DNA of 64,000 nt from Pseudocercospora fijiensis CIRAD86 (lineage: Eukaryota > Ascomycota > Dothideomycetes > Mycosphaerellales > Mycosphaerellaceae): positions 4,033,664 through 4,097,663 of the forward strand of contig NW_006921536.1 in assembly GCF_000340215.1 (NCBI RefSeq), read 5' to 3'. Positions 24,964-36,999 of this stretch are shown here, one piece after another (the first letter of the stretch is position 1; each line of letters starts with the position of its first letter). Under the pieces are notes generated by a model. It did no database searches. It was given only the letters and a program-made list of their open reading frames with translations, and was not told where the DNA came from. The translations under genes were made by a program, and so were the position numbers.

Positions 24964-27900
24964 CCTAAGCTAGAATTAGCACTAGAATAGCACTAGAATA
25001 GCACTAGAATAGCACTAGAATAGCGCTAGAATGGCACTAGAATAGCGCTAGAATTGGCGCTAGAAATAGCGCTAGAAATAGCGCTAGAAATAGCGCTAGA
25101 ATTAGTAGTAGAATAGCAGTCGAGTTAGCATTAACAAGATCCGTTATAGCTACCCTTCTATTATGTCCTTGTAAGCTCGCTAAGTCCTTGTCCTATCCCC
25201 GGAAAAGTGAGCCGTAATACTACGCTCGATCGTAGGTTGTATACTATACTATCTTCTAGATCGGATAGGTTATATACTATAATATCTTCTAGATTAGATG
25301 TCGGTAGCAGCATTGAGTTGCTTCTACGAGAGCTAGCGTATAATATAGGATGCCTAGTTAAGCTGCTCCTACGAGAGCTAGCGTAAGCTGCTCCTACGAG
25401 AGCCGGCGTATAATATAGGATGCCTAGTTAAGTTGCTTCTACGAGTGTAGGTCTAGTTAAGTTGCCTCTACGAGAGCTAGTTAAGTTGCCTCTACGAGAG
25501 CTAGTTAAGTTGCCTCTGCGAGAGCTAGCCTAGTACTAGTACTAGTACTAGAATTAGCATTTAATAAGGTCCTTCCTCGCTACCCTTCTATCGTATCCTT
25601 ATAAGCTCGCTAAGTAGGCTCTTCTATCGTGTCCTTATAGGCTTGCCCTCGTAGTTGAGTATATTAAATTAGCTATTAACGCGCTTGCCGAGAAGGGCTT
25701 GTAAATAGTCGTAGGTGTCGTAGTCGTAGGTGTCGTAATCGTAGGTGTCGTAAAAATCGTATATAAGAGCTAGTCGAGAAGCGTAAATTCGAGGAAGCGA
25801 CAAGGATACCGAGTCCCGCTAAGACCCCGGATTTAGTATAGCAGAGCGCTTAATTAGTAGGATTAAACGTTATAGCTGCTTCCTTCCGCGTATTTACAAT
25901 ACCGACTTTAACGACTTTTATAATAGTATATTACTAATATAGCGAGATACGTCGATTTAGCGCGTTTCTAGCAAATAGCGCTAACAAAAGTGTCTAATAC
26001 GATAACGACGGCCGCCTTAGGCACTAAGAACCGCCTCCGAAACCCGAGAAGTTACTAATACTAGCGAGAAGTTACTAGCGAGACTAGCGAGACTAGCGAG
26101 ACTAGCACTATACTTATTGCACCGTATGCTCTTGTAGGCACTACAATATATACGGCAAGGATAGATACGTAGGGCGATAATATATATCGAGCGCAAGCAC
26201 TCTTCGAGAAGCTACGATAGCCCTCTTACGTTAACGCCCTCTATTGCTTAGACTCTCCTAGAACGATTATTCCGATAACTAGTTACTATACGAGGCAGAG
26301 AAGAACGAGCAGTAGCGTTCGGGAATCTAATTAACTAGCGGCACTAAGCGGCTATAGAAGTATATACTCCGAAGCATACTAGCATTATATATAGCCTATA
26401 TACTACGCGCAATGCGCAACAATTAACGCATTCTATTACTAACTATAGCACGTATAGCCGAAGAAAAGGTATATAGGACGGGACTTATTAAGCGAAACAA
26501 CAATAGCTTATTCGCTAAAGCGACACTTATTAGTACCTAGACAATAATAGAGTGTAACCGCGCCCTTAGTATTAGAGACACCGTAGAAAAGGGTTATCGA
26601 GCGCGTTGCAGTCGTATAGCAATATTAATACGCTTGCTAGAAGAGGAGGCGCACTACAGTCGGATAATAGTCTTAATACGCTCGGTTCGGATCGGTACGC
26701 ACTGTAGTCGAATAGTAGTCTTAATGCGCAAAGGGCTGCAGTCGTATAGCAGTGCTATAGTCGTGTAGCAGTAAAGACTAAGACTAAGACTAATCGCCTT
26801 CGGGCTTAAGTATACTAGAGGCCCTTACGCACTAAGGTTATTATAACTAACAGTCCTAACGAAGGCGTTACGCCGACTTAACTAGATGCGCGTATGTTAT
26901 CCTATAAAGAATCCGAACGTAGGAAGCCTATAGCCGCTACTTAAGGTATACCTTACTAAAGAGTTCTTACCGAGTTAGGCCTAGCCGCTACTTAAGGTGT
27001 ACCTTACTAAAGAGTTTTTACCGAGTTAGGCCTATAGCAATACTACGAACTAACCTACTTAGTAGGAGAGTCGCTATCGAGCCGCTACTTAAGGTGTACC
27101 TTACTAAAGAGTTTTTACCGAGTTAGACCGTTAGCCGCATTATAGGTATACCTTACTAAAGAGTTTTTACCTCCGCTAATCTACCCGAGACCCGCAGTTT
27201 GTTGCACTAAGACAAGACTACGATATTCTAACAACAACTATACTCTTTCGGTTAAATGCGCAGTCGACGCCCGCTAAAGCTATAGAAACAACCTACTCGC
27301 TAGGAGAGTCGCCTTCGCAACGTCTTACGTCGACAAAGCCTATCGGAGACTAAAAGGACTAAACAAACTACCTACCGAGGAACCTTAACTATTAGACAAG
27401 CGGCTCTATCGGTAGCAAGCCGCAGAACTAGCAAGGAATAGTGTTAATCGCTATAGAGCTACCTATATGCGACAAAGAGGTATCGATACTATTGCTAAGA
27501 AGCCGACAGCTAGTATATTGCTAGGGGTGTTAGTATGTTAGTATATATAGAAGAAGAAGAAGAAGTTAAACTAGGAAGCGTAGGTCTATATTAGCGCATC
27601 GCAGGTAAGGTTTGCCTCTACTAATAGGATTGCGCTATTTACGCTATAATAGCAAGGCAATAATAACGGCTATATATTATCGTACTTTTAACGCTATAGC
27701 CGCCGACTGCTGCTAGTTAAATGCCTAAGGCTAGAATTGCTAGCAGTTATCGAAATTACCGGAGGCCTCCTTTAGTATTAGGCGCTCTAAATTCATATAG
27801 GAACTAAGTCTAAAGCGAAGCTAATAGCAGAGACCTCTACTCTAACTAAGACTCCGACTACCGCTAGTTAGAGTAACGCTAGTTATTAAGCTATTATCGT

Positions 27901-28371
27901 ACGCCTAGCTAAACCCTTCGACTTTATAAACACTCCCGACGAGGTACGTACTCTAGTCTACCGCTAGGCACGCACTCTAGTCTACCGCTACTACTTCGCC
28001 GCTAACCGCTAGTTAGAGTAACGCTAGTTATTAAGCTATTATCGTACGCCTAGCCTAGCTAGCTATTAAGCTATTATCGTACGCCTAGCCTAGCTAGCTA
28101 TTAAACTATTATCGTACGCCTAGTACGCACTCTAGTCTACCGCTACTACTTCGCCGCTAGGCACGCACTCTAGTCTACCGCTACTACTTCGCCGCTAACC
28201 GCACTTTTAACGCAATAGCCGCCCGCTGCTAGTTTAGTGCCGAGGCTATATATTAGGCTAGTAACTAGAAGGTAACTAGAAGCTATTAACGAGAGCTAGA
28301 TAATAAATATATTAGATTGGATTGCTATATACCTAGACTCCGAATATGCCGAATACAAAAGCTATTTTAAT
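24964..28371. other. Noncoding middle of unit 2 core with minisatellites
   Basis: Reverse-oriented counterpart of 12,263-16,268. Arrays include ATAGCACTAGA/GCGCTAGAA units (24,975-25,110), CTACGAGAGCTAGC units (25,320-25,520), GTCGTAGGTGTC units (25,700-25,755), four copies of a block built on CCTTACTAAAGAGTTTTTACC (26,940-27,170), the short GAA run (27,549-27,565), and CGCACTCTAGTCTACCGCTA / GCTATTATCGTACGCCTAG units (27,890-28,200). No gene is supported. Confidence 0.6.
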
Positions 28372-31300
28372 TTAATCCTTAATTGCTACAATACCCTAGT
28401 CTATAGCTATAGCTGTTGCAATAGCCTCGTTATTATCTTAGTCTAGATCCTAATACTCGGTATAATCGAAGTGGCTAGCAGTAGTAGCGGTCTCTTAGAT
28501 AGCACTATGCATAAGTGTTAGGTCGTCGCTATCGTCTATTCTACTACTAGTTCTACTAGTTCTACTAGTTCTACTAGTTCTACTAGTTCTACTAGTTCTA
28601 CTAGTTCTACTAGTTCTACTAGCTCTACTAGCTCTACTAGCTCTACTAGTATCGTAAACTAGGTTACGATTAGCATCGTTAGACTATAGCATGTCTAGGT
28701 CTACGAGTGCTGCGCCGTATAGTATACCGCTAGCTATAGTATAGAAGCCGAGATTGCTACTACTACTGCTACTACTATCGTCTACGCCTAATGCCTAGAT
28801 ATATCCTGCCGGTAGTAGACCGTCGCCTAACTAAGCAAAGCTATTAGCATCTATGTATAGCTTATCTACCTTATTAATAGCCCTAGCACCGAGTGGACTA
28901 CGATCTCCGCTATGTCCGTTAAGTCCGTAGCTACGAGCATCGGTACTATTAATGCTATCGACGCTATTATTGCCTGCCTTGTTCGTGCTTACAGTTATAT
29001 ACCGAGAACGAGCGCTATAAGCTTCATTTTACGCCTTAATCGCTAGTACTAGCTTACTAATACTAATCTACTAAATATCGTCCGATAGGGTACGATTATC
29101 CTCGGGAGAATCCTTACTAACTAGCTGTCGCTCTGCAAGGCTATCTCGGAATAGCTTGTCGGCTATACTTAGTATATCGGTTACGGCGTTCTTATTAGTA
29201 TAGTAATTAGTACCTTCGATACTAATCGCGGATATAAATATCTTCTTTAATACTCGAGCTACGCGGCGATTACCGGCCTTCTTGCGAGCGATAGCGGCTA
29301 TATTATAGGTCGAGTTACTAAAGTGGTTTAGGTCTAGAGTTAGGTCGTTGTTAATAAGCTCGATTTCCTTATCTATAGCGATGCCTTTGCCTTCCTTACC
29401 TAAGGGATTTACGATAGAGATAGCTATTAATGCTCGACGTAACGGCTAATCCTATTCGAGTAACTAGCGGAATTCTAGCATATGCTTCGTATAGTTAGTC
29501 TAGTTACTTCTAAGGAATAGAACGATAAGGTAGTCTACTATACGCTTTAAGTAACCGATATCTATTTTCCGGATAGCGGTACGTATTATTATTAGCTCCT
29601 CGATCTATATAAGCAAGCGGTATATAGTAGTATAATTAGCATCCTAGATAAGGACCTCATCCTTACTAACATACTTATTCTACTATGCCTCCTTAGTAAA
29701 CGCCTTAGTCTAGATATTCTCGACTATTTATAGATACTGCCCTAGCTCGAGATTAGAGATAGCGACCTTTAGTACCTCGATCCGGCTCTTCGACTTATCG
29801 GAATAGTCTAAAAAACCCTACGAGTCTATCTTATACTAGAAGCAGGCAGTAATACGGCTACGGAACATACGATATAGTAGGTTTAAGACAAGGAAGTATT
29901 TAGGGTTCTCTTTACTAATGCCTTTTATCGTATAGAATAAGGCATCGCCGACTAAGGAATAGGCAAGCTATACTTTATCGGAATTCTTATCGAAGTAGGT
30001 CTTAACGATGCCGTACGCTTTGTTTATATAGACATATAGCTAGCTAGGCACGATTACGCCCTAGTCGTATCGATTATACGGGCGTTCCGACTCGACGCCT
30101 TCCGCTTAATAGCTATTAAAACGGGTATAAGTTATCTAGTCTCCGACGATTAGATATAGCCGACTCTTCTTGTCGCGCGCGGCAATCTGTTTAGTAGAGT
30201 TACTAGGTTGTAGCTAATATCCGAAGTCCTTATCCTTATCTAGCTATATATTGTCGAGGAAGATATCCTTTAGAACCTCCTTAGATCTAGCAATCGATAC
30301 CTTATCGTTTATCGATAGCTTTATCGGGACGAGATTAGTAGCTTCTTCCGGGTCTATAATATCGATTATTAGCTATATAAAGCGTTCGGTTTTAGTGCCC
30401 GGACGGAGATGCTTAGTACTAATTCCGAGTGCTATATCGAGACTCTACGTAATAGTCGACTAATATCGTATCTCGAAATCGTTACCCTCGAATATACCCT
30501 TTAGCTCTAGTCTAAATACGATACCTAATGCCTAGTCGATATAGTATAACGAGAGGTGCTTACGGGTTCTATACTTCGCGTCCTCGGTAAGATTTCCTAG
30601 GATGTGTTTATAGCTAAGCTCCGAGTTTAAATCAATTATATCCTTAGTTAAACCTTCTACTAGAATACGCTCGTTAATGCCGATATAGGAGGTAGTTATA
30701 TTTAGTATCTCCGTACGGTTACCCTGCTTCTAGACGCCCTTGCGATTCTTCTACTTAACTAGGTTATCGTATACCGAGAAACTCCGCTTATCTCGAGCTA
30801 TTACGATTATACGCTAGTCCTAAACTGCCTCTGTCTTCCGCATTAGTACCTAAATCGTACGAGCGGCACTAGACAGGCCTATATTGTTAATAATACTAAT
30901 TACATAGTATAGCACACTACTAGTAACTAGGTACAGGCCGAATTGCTTGCCGAATACAGAAGCCTTCTTTAAGGAGATCGAGCGAATAGCTATCTAGGTT
31001 ATTACCGTAATACGCTTGCGGAGGCGATCTTACTTCTACGGTAGATCGTTCTCTTTGTCGATAGATACCTTCTTATTTAGAAGCAGCTTCCGTAGGAGAC
31101 TAACCTATATTAGCGCAGTTTCCTCGATTATACTATATATCTCCTATATATTAACTTCCTATATCGAATCCTCTAGCTTATATTAGTTAAAGAAGGGCTA
31201 ACTAATAAGCTTCTTTAGTTCGTTACGAATAACTCGAGCTAAGACGATATACTTATATTTAAGGGTAGCTATAGACTAGCGGATATAGTTGCGATAAGTC

Positions 31301-31974
31301 CTATTTAGCTTCTCGCTATAACTATTAAAGATTATTATCTACTGCTTAGGCGGGAGCCTAGTACGCTTTATCTCTCCGAAGATATTAACGTACTTCTACT
31401 CGCGGGTACGACGCTAACTACGAACGCGTTAAGTGCCTCGAGTAGTCCTATTCTGTTAAATATATCGCTAAGGACTAGCGGCGGCGGCGGCGGCTGCGGC
31501 TGCGAGTCGAGTTTGTTGTCGAGTCTAGCGGCGTAGTAGTATAGCTACGCTAGTATCTTCCGCATTTTCCTCGTCTACGAGTTTATCGCTATTATCCTCC
31601 TCGACGTCGCTAAATAGGTCGATAGCCTCGTCTTCCTCGATAGGAGCCTCTTCCGCCTCTTCTAATATAATATTATTATTACTAAGATTATTATCCTGCT
31701 TATACGCCTCCGGCTCGTATATGTCTTCGTCGTCGACTGCCTAGAATAGAGCCTCTCTACGTACCCTCTCGTCGATAGTAGCTATCTAGCGCTCTACCTC
31801 GATACGTTACTAGTCTATATTAAGCGCAGCTTATATACTAGTATCTGCCTCGGAATCTAGGTTTAATTTAGATAATAGCTTAGACAACTTATTTAGGTAT
31901 AGATTTAGCGGTAGGCTAGAAAGCGCGCTTAGTAGGTCTAGTAGGTCGGAGTCTAGTATATCGACGTCGGACAT
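28372..31974 (-). pseudogene. DUF6589-like protein, unit 2 copy
   Basis: Counterpart of 8,659-12,262 on the opposite strand. The start ATG is intact at 31,974 and reads MSDVDILDSDLLD. The frame then carries many TAG stops. The DUF6589-like core (VGD.ITCARFNSY and a VPS...KTHFDK segment) is at about 29,990-30,165. The acidic N-terminal region and the Ala-rich run (about 31,470-31,505) are as in unit 1. The product would be about 1,200 residues. Its role is unknown; pairing with a helicase in both units suggests a shared job in moving or maintaining the element. Confidence 0.55.
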
Positions 31975-31979
31975 ATTAG

Positions 31980-33276
31980 CGATAGATACGAGTGCTAGAT
32001 ACGAGTAATAGATACGAGTAATAGATGCGAGTGCTAGGTGCGAGTAGCGAGGCGGAAGAAGAAGAAGAAGAAGAAGAAGAAGGGCGGCAGCCCGCTATTA
32101 TACCCGTAGCTTAAAGCGGCAAAGCCCTATTGCCTTTAGGTCTACTTAAATAAAGAACGTGTAAATAGGGCCTTTATTCGAATTACTAACAGCGACACAC
32201 TACACACTATATACTATACACTATACACGATATATACGATATATAGAGAGAGTCTACCTTAACGCGCATACGAAGCCGAATAAGACTGTGTTTTACGAGG
32301 TTGCTTGTCTTAGCGCGACAAACGATAGCCTATAGGAAGCCGACTATAGGAAGCCGACTATAGGAAGCCGACTATAGAAGGCCGCCTATACGTAGGATGT
32401 TCTATCGCTTAGTGCACAACCGAGAATATTAGTAGACAATATACTAGGTGCTAGCTTTTAGTGCTAGCTTTTGGTGCTAGCTTTTAGTAATGGCTTTTAG
32501 TAATAGCTTTTAGTAATAGCTTTTAGTAATGGCTTTTAGTAATGGCTTTTAGTAATAGCTAAGTAACCTCCGCTACTTAGACACAACACAACAATACTAC
32601 GCTCTATGCAAACATAGCTTATATTAAAGTAATTAAGAATTGGCTATTCTAGAACCTCCGGGTTGTTACTTATCGAGATCCGAAGGTCTCATTTCGAGTA
32701 GCTAGCTTAGCTCCGCTTAAGAGTTAGCAGACAGTAGGTATACATTTTCTCGATATATAGCTTATACAAACAGTACTCAGAATTAGCCGGTCTACAACCT
32801 CCTAGTCTTAGATGTGTGTATTTCCTATATTAGATATTAGGTAGTAGCGCTCTATAACAATCCGTCGTATACCTATATCTACCCGTAGTAAGGATTGCTT
32901 ATTTTCTTTACAACTACACGTCGCATTTAAATATTATATATATAGAATAACTTAGAAATGGCAAGGCTATAATATACATGCATCAAATTATAGTATTCTA
33001 CGCTAGTTAGTAATCTTTTATTTTTATAAGGACAATGCTACAGATCTGCTACAATTGTCCTTAGACCCTTGCTAGCGCAAGGGGGTTAGTGTAGCTAGGT
33101 GTGTAGGTGTATAGGTCTAGTCGCGTAGTAGTCCGATATAGAATAGTTAGAAGGTAGAAGGTAGAAGGTAGAATATAGAATAGTTAGAAGGTAGAAGGAG
33201 GTAGTTAGAAAGAGCCTACTACCTGCTATACTAAAAACCTCCTTACGCTTAAATAGCAAGGGGCTGAAACGGAGAT
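31980..33276. repeat. Right end (R) of unit 2
   Basis: Contains GATACGAGTARTA units (31,985-32,045), a GAAGAAG run (about 32,050-32,080), ATAGGAAGCCGACT units (32,333-32,380), AGTAATGGCTTTT units (32,455-32,560) and the about 575-bp terminal block from 32,700 that is also the displaced end of unit 1. A 10-bp perfect hairpin (TAAGGACAAT/ATTGTCCTTA) lies at 33,027-33,036 and 33,054-33,063. Confidence 0.65.
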
Positions 33277-33287
33277 AGTACCTAGCT

Positions 33288-33849
33288 TAGCTCCGCTTAA
33301 GAGCTAGCAGATAGCAGGTATACATTTACTCGATATATAGCTTATACAAACAGTACTTAGGATCAGCCGGTCTACAACCTCCTAGTTATAGATGTATATA
33401 TTTCCTATATTAGATATTAGATAGTAGCGCTCTACAACAATCCGTCGTATACGTATATCTACCCGTAGTAAGGATTGCTTGTTTTCTTTACAACTACACG
33501 TCGCATTTGAATATTATATATATAGAATGACTTAGAAATAGTAGGGCTACAATATATATGTATCAAATTATAGTATTCTACGCTAGTTAGTAATCTTTTA
33601 TTTTTATAAGGATAATACTATAGATTTAGCACATTTGTCCTTAGACCCTTGCTAGCGTAAGGAGGTTAGTGTAGTTTAGTGTATAGGTATGTAGGTCTAG
33701 TCGCGTAGTAGTCCGATATAGAATAGTTAGAGGTAGAAGGTAGAAGGGTAGTTAGAAGGTAGAAGGTAGAAGGGTAGTTAGAAAGAGCCTACTACCTACT
33801 ACACTAAAAACCTCCTTACGCTCAAATAGTAAGGGGCTGAAACGGAGAT
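33288..33849. repeat. Displaced right terminus of unit 1
   Basis: 562 bp closely matching 32,713-33,276 of unit 2, so the two lie almost in tandem. It follows the second copy of AGTACCTAGCT and ends at AGGGACTAAA. It contains GAAGGTAGAAGGTA runs, which read in reverse as the CTACCTTC runs found in the left ends. Confidence 0.7.
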
Positions 33850-33859
33850 AGGGACTAAA

Positions 33860-34424
33860 AAGGTTAAGCGACTAATAGACTAACTAAGGGCAAAAATATA
33901 GAGCTAAGCTAGCTAGGGTCGATCTTACGGATAATAGGTTACTCCTCGATCTTTCCGACCCTTTAAGCGAAGCGAACCTTAACTATTATACTTATAATAG
34001 CCTTTACTTATAAAAACTAGACGAACTGCGTTTTTAAAAAGATAAGATTAATTAACAATTAAAGGCTACTAAACCTAACTAATTAGGGCTAGCGAAACTA
34101 CGAACAATAATAGCCCTCGTAATAATAAGAATAATCCCTCGAAGCGGACATTTCTAGGTCTTTTAGAGTAGACGTAAAGAACTCGGTACGACATTACTTA
34201 GAACGGAGGCAGTGCTATAATACCTCGTCTGCCTACCTATTATAGTAGGGAAGACGCGCTCGTATTATAATTAGTCGATAGCCCTCAATTCTTATAGATA
34301 TATATTACTTTATTATATATAAGGATAGCGTAGTTAGAGTTAAATATTATATTGTATTAGGAGGTAAGGTTTGATATAGTTATATAATTAGGTAGTTAAG
34401 CGTTTAATTTAGCGCGGCTAAACA
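33860..34424 (+). other. 3' noncoding region of chromovirus A, second segment
   Basis: Matches D at about 41,395-41,985 and, inverted, C at 34,680-35,157 plus 42,264-42,410. It is cut at 34,424 by chromovirus C, whose duplication AAACA occupies 34,420-34,424 and 49,715-49,719. No gene. Confidence 0.75.
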
Positions 34425-34615
34425 TATAAGAAGGGTTATGTTAGTAGGTAGATAGGGTAGTAGTAGATACAAGTAGTATTCGATAGAGATCTAAGAGGAG
34501 AGGGAGGAAGGTAGGCTAGTTAGCCTAACGCTAAGTGCTAAGCCCTGCCTAAGGCATTAGGACCCTAGCTTTACTCGGCCTAGTTATATACTAATTACGT
34601 ATAACCTCTAATACA
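34425..34615 (-). repeat. 3' LTR of chromovirus C
   Basis: 191 bp; on the minus strand it begins TGTATTAGAGG and ends CCCTTCTTATA. The purine-rich GAAGGGAAGCG tract immediately upstream on the minus strand (34,616 onward) is the likely polypurine tract, shared with A (about 49,797-49,809) and D (about 42,054-42,066). Confidence 0.85.
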
Positions 34616-35157
34616 CGCTTCCCTTCTAAAGGCCGCGCCCTTGTAGCCTATCTATATTCTAATCTAATCTCTATTGTCGCTAACTTAGTAGATTAACTAA
34701 GCTATTTAGCCGCGCTAAATTGAACGCTTAACTACCTAATTATATAACTATATTAAACCTTACCTCTAATACTATACAATGTTTAACTCTAACTACGCTA
34801 TCCTTATATATAATAAAGTAATATATATCTATAAGAATTAAGGGCTATCGACTAATTATAATACGAGCGCGTCTTCCCTACTATAATAGGTAGACGTACG
34901 AGGTATTATAGCACTGCCTTCGTTCTAAGTAATATCGTACCGAGTTCTTTGCGTATACTCTTAAAAGACCTAGTAATGTCCGCTTCCGAGGATTTGTCCG
35001 CTTCCGAGGGTTATTATTCTTATTATTACGAGGACTATTATTTACTATCGTAGTTTTACTAGCCCTAATTAGTTAGGTTTAGCAGCCTTTAATTGTTAAT
35101 TAATCTTCTCTTTTTAAAAACGCAGTTCGTCTAGTTTCTATAGGTAAAGGCTATTAT
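34616..35157 (-). other. 3' noncoding region of chromovirus C, distal segment
   Basis: Inverted copy of the A and D 3' region. It ends at ATTAT (35,153-35,157), the duplication made by D, and resumes at 42,264. No gene. Confidence 0.75.
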
Positions 35158-35354
35158 TGTTAGGACTAAAGAGGTTATACGTAATTGGCATGTAACCGGG
35201 CTCGAGTGAAGCTAGGGTCTTGATGCCTCAGGCAGGGCTTGGCGCTTAGCAATAGGCCAACTTGCCTGCCTTCCTCTCTCTCCTCCTAGCTCCTTATCGA
35301 ATACTACTCGTACCTACTACTACCCTATCTACCTACTAATATACCCTTCTTATA
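35158..35354 (+). repeat. 5' LTR of chromovirus D
   Basis: 197 bp, starting TGTTAGGACT and ending CCCTTCTTATA (RIP form of TTACA). It pairs with 42,067-42,263. Confidence 0.92.
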
Positions 35355-35589
35355 TAGTATTCGATCCACCCTTTAAGGGTAGTAGCTAGATAGTTCTTAT
35401 TTCAAGCTTTTAGCGGTATAGCTACGAACAAGACTAATCTAACTATACTGCGCCCGAAGAACGGGACCTACACGTACTATTCTATCGAAACAACCGTACC
35501 AATTATTAAGCAAGGCCTTCTATACGGCCTATTACACTAAGTTAATCGTACTAGACTAATATCTACTAATTCCGCTATATCTGCATCTT

Positions 35590-36990
35590 AGGGGCTAATA
35601 ATACATTATCGGTGTCGCCCCTTATAATAGCCGGTTTATTACGAAACAACAACCGTACTACCGCTAGCAGCGCTAGCAATAACAACGCTAGTAGCACAGT
35701 TCCCGCTAAAGTGCCTACTAAAGTGCCTACTAAAGTGCCTCCTACTAAAGAGCCTACCGGAGAGCCTGCTAAAGAAGAACCTGTAATTCTAGGTAATAAT
35801 CTAGAATTGCCTATTAACGATATTCTTAACAACATTGTTAATCGACGATATAACTAGCTAGCCTTTAGGCCCCAACTAGTAGGGAGACTCTAAGAAGCCA
35901 CCTAAAACAGGCTCACTGCCCTACGTTAAGAACAATAGCTAAAGGATAACCTTCTCGAAATTCGCCGCCTTTAGGAGGCCCTAACAACTAATACTAAGCC
36001 GATAGTAGGGCCTTCCTTACTACTAGTCCTAGTCTAGAAGAAGGATGCTAAACTCAAGGACTGCACCGTGTTTAATAGCTCTAGTCGAAAGCAATACAAC
36101 GACTACATTCGTAACTGTAAGCTTAACTAACGAAACGCACTAAGGGCTCTACTAAATAACTATTCACTAGTCGTCTATGCTATACAGTACATTAACGGCG
36201 ACCCAAAACGCACCTAGGATAACTATTTTAACTCCCTTAATAACTAGACTGCTATTTAGTAGCAGACCTACAAAACTATTATACTAGACACCCTTAGAAA
36301 CCCTATACTAAGGCAACAACACGCTTAGGACTAGTACCTTCGAGCTAAACAAAAGACTAATCAATCGGCTCGCTTATTTAAGGCCTATTTGAAGACCCTC
36401 GAAGATAACCTCCCGACTAAAACTAATTCTATCTAGATCTCCGAAATACGCCCTAAATTAAGATAGGAATTAGTCCTTAAATTGGACCGCCGCCGTATAT
36501 TCGAACAGACTAATCTAACGCGTATTCAATTCATAGTCGAAGTAGAAACAGCCGAACGGGCTGTTTAGCTCTAATAGCGACTAGAATTAAGGATCCGACT
36601 AGCTAGTACTAACCGTAGCAACCGTAGTAGCCGCGGAGGAAACCAAGGTTCCTACTAGGACAACAATGCTAACAATAGGAACAGTAACGATCGTAGAAGA
36701 GGCCGTAGCCGGCGGCTATATAGAGGAGGCCGCGATAGGGGCCGTAGAAGGGGCTCGTATCCCTATAATGCTAACCGCTCGACTAACAATAGCAGCAACA
36801 ATAGCTATAGCAGTCTACTAACCGGATTGAAGTGCTTCAATTGTAATAGCACTAGCTATCTACTAGGCTAATGCGACAAACCTAAGGACTAGGCCCGAAT
36901 CGACCGTGCTACCGCTAAGCACCGAAAGCACCTCTTAGTAGCTAACGCTACCCCTATAGGCCAACCTTCGAAAAAAGAGTAAGCGCCGTA
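35590..36990 (+). pseudogene. Gag remnant of chromovirus D
   Basis: The N-terminal part (35,612-35,857) reads openly and contains a Pro/Lys/Val repeat (PTKVPTKVP...). Later parts hold RIP stops. The zinc knuckle at about 36,833-36,880 reads KCFNCNSTSYLLG.C: the Cys residues are kept but the His position is Tyr (CAT to TAT). An Arg/Gly-rich tail (about 36,590-36,790) precedes the knuckle. Confidence 0.7.
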
Positions 36991-36999
36991 CCAACTATT

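Larger units (their letters stand above)
20534..33276. mobile_element. Unit 2: 12.7-kb member of the same family, inserted in the right end of unit 1
   Basis: Starts CTACCTCC and ends GGAGAT like unit 1, with 11-bp duplications. Length is 12,743 bp. L (20,534 to about 21,200) and R (about 31,980-33,276) are in the same orientation as in unit 1. The two-gene core between them is inverted: helicase on plus at the left, DUF6589-like gene on minus at the right. The genes therefore still converge. Confidence 0.75.
7881..33849. mobile_element. Unit 1: about 13.2-kb element with DUF6589-like and RecQ-like pseudogenes, interrupted by unit 2
   Basis: The element starts CTACCTCC at 7,881 and ends GGAGAT at 33,849, flanked by AGGGACTAAA at 7,871-7,880 and 33,850-33,859 (11 bp if the preceding T is counted). 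Its own sequence is 7,881-20,533 plus 33,288-33,849, about 13,215 bp. Layout: left end (to about 8,456), DUF6589-like gene (+), minisatellite-rich middle, RecQ-like helicase (-), right end. Both genes point inward. Target duplications of 10-11 bp resemble the size made by Mutator-like transposases, but I saw no MULE transposase. The family is not one I recognise. Confidence 0.75.

Noticed and set aside
7881..33849. One 26-kb palindromic element or telomeric hairpin
   Set aside because: The core is inverted, but the ends are in direct orientation and each copy has its own target duplication, so nested insertion fits better.
7881..33849. Helitron, because of a helicase and subterminal hairpins
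   Set aside because: The helicase motifs are RecQ-like and not Pif1, no Rep nuclease was seen, and clear target duplications are present, which Helitrons do not make.
7881..33849. Starship or Crypton element
   Set aside because: No tyrosine-recombinase (DUF3435-type captain) frame was seen near the left end; the first gene is DUF6589-like or helicase.
34425..34615. Solo LTR
   Set aside because: It looked solo at first, but AAACA on its left matches AAACA at 49,715, making it the 3' LTR of chromovirus C.
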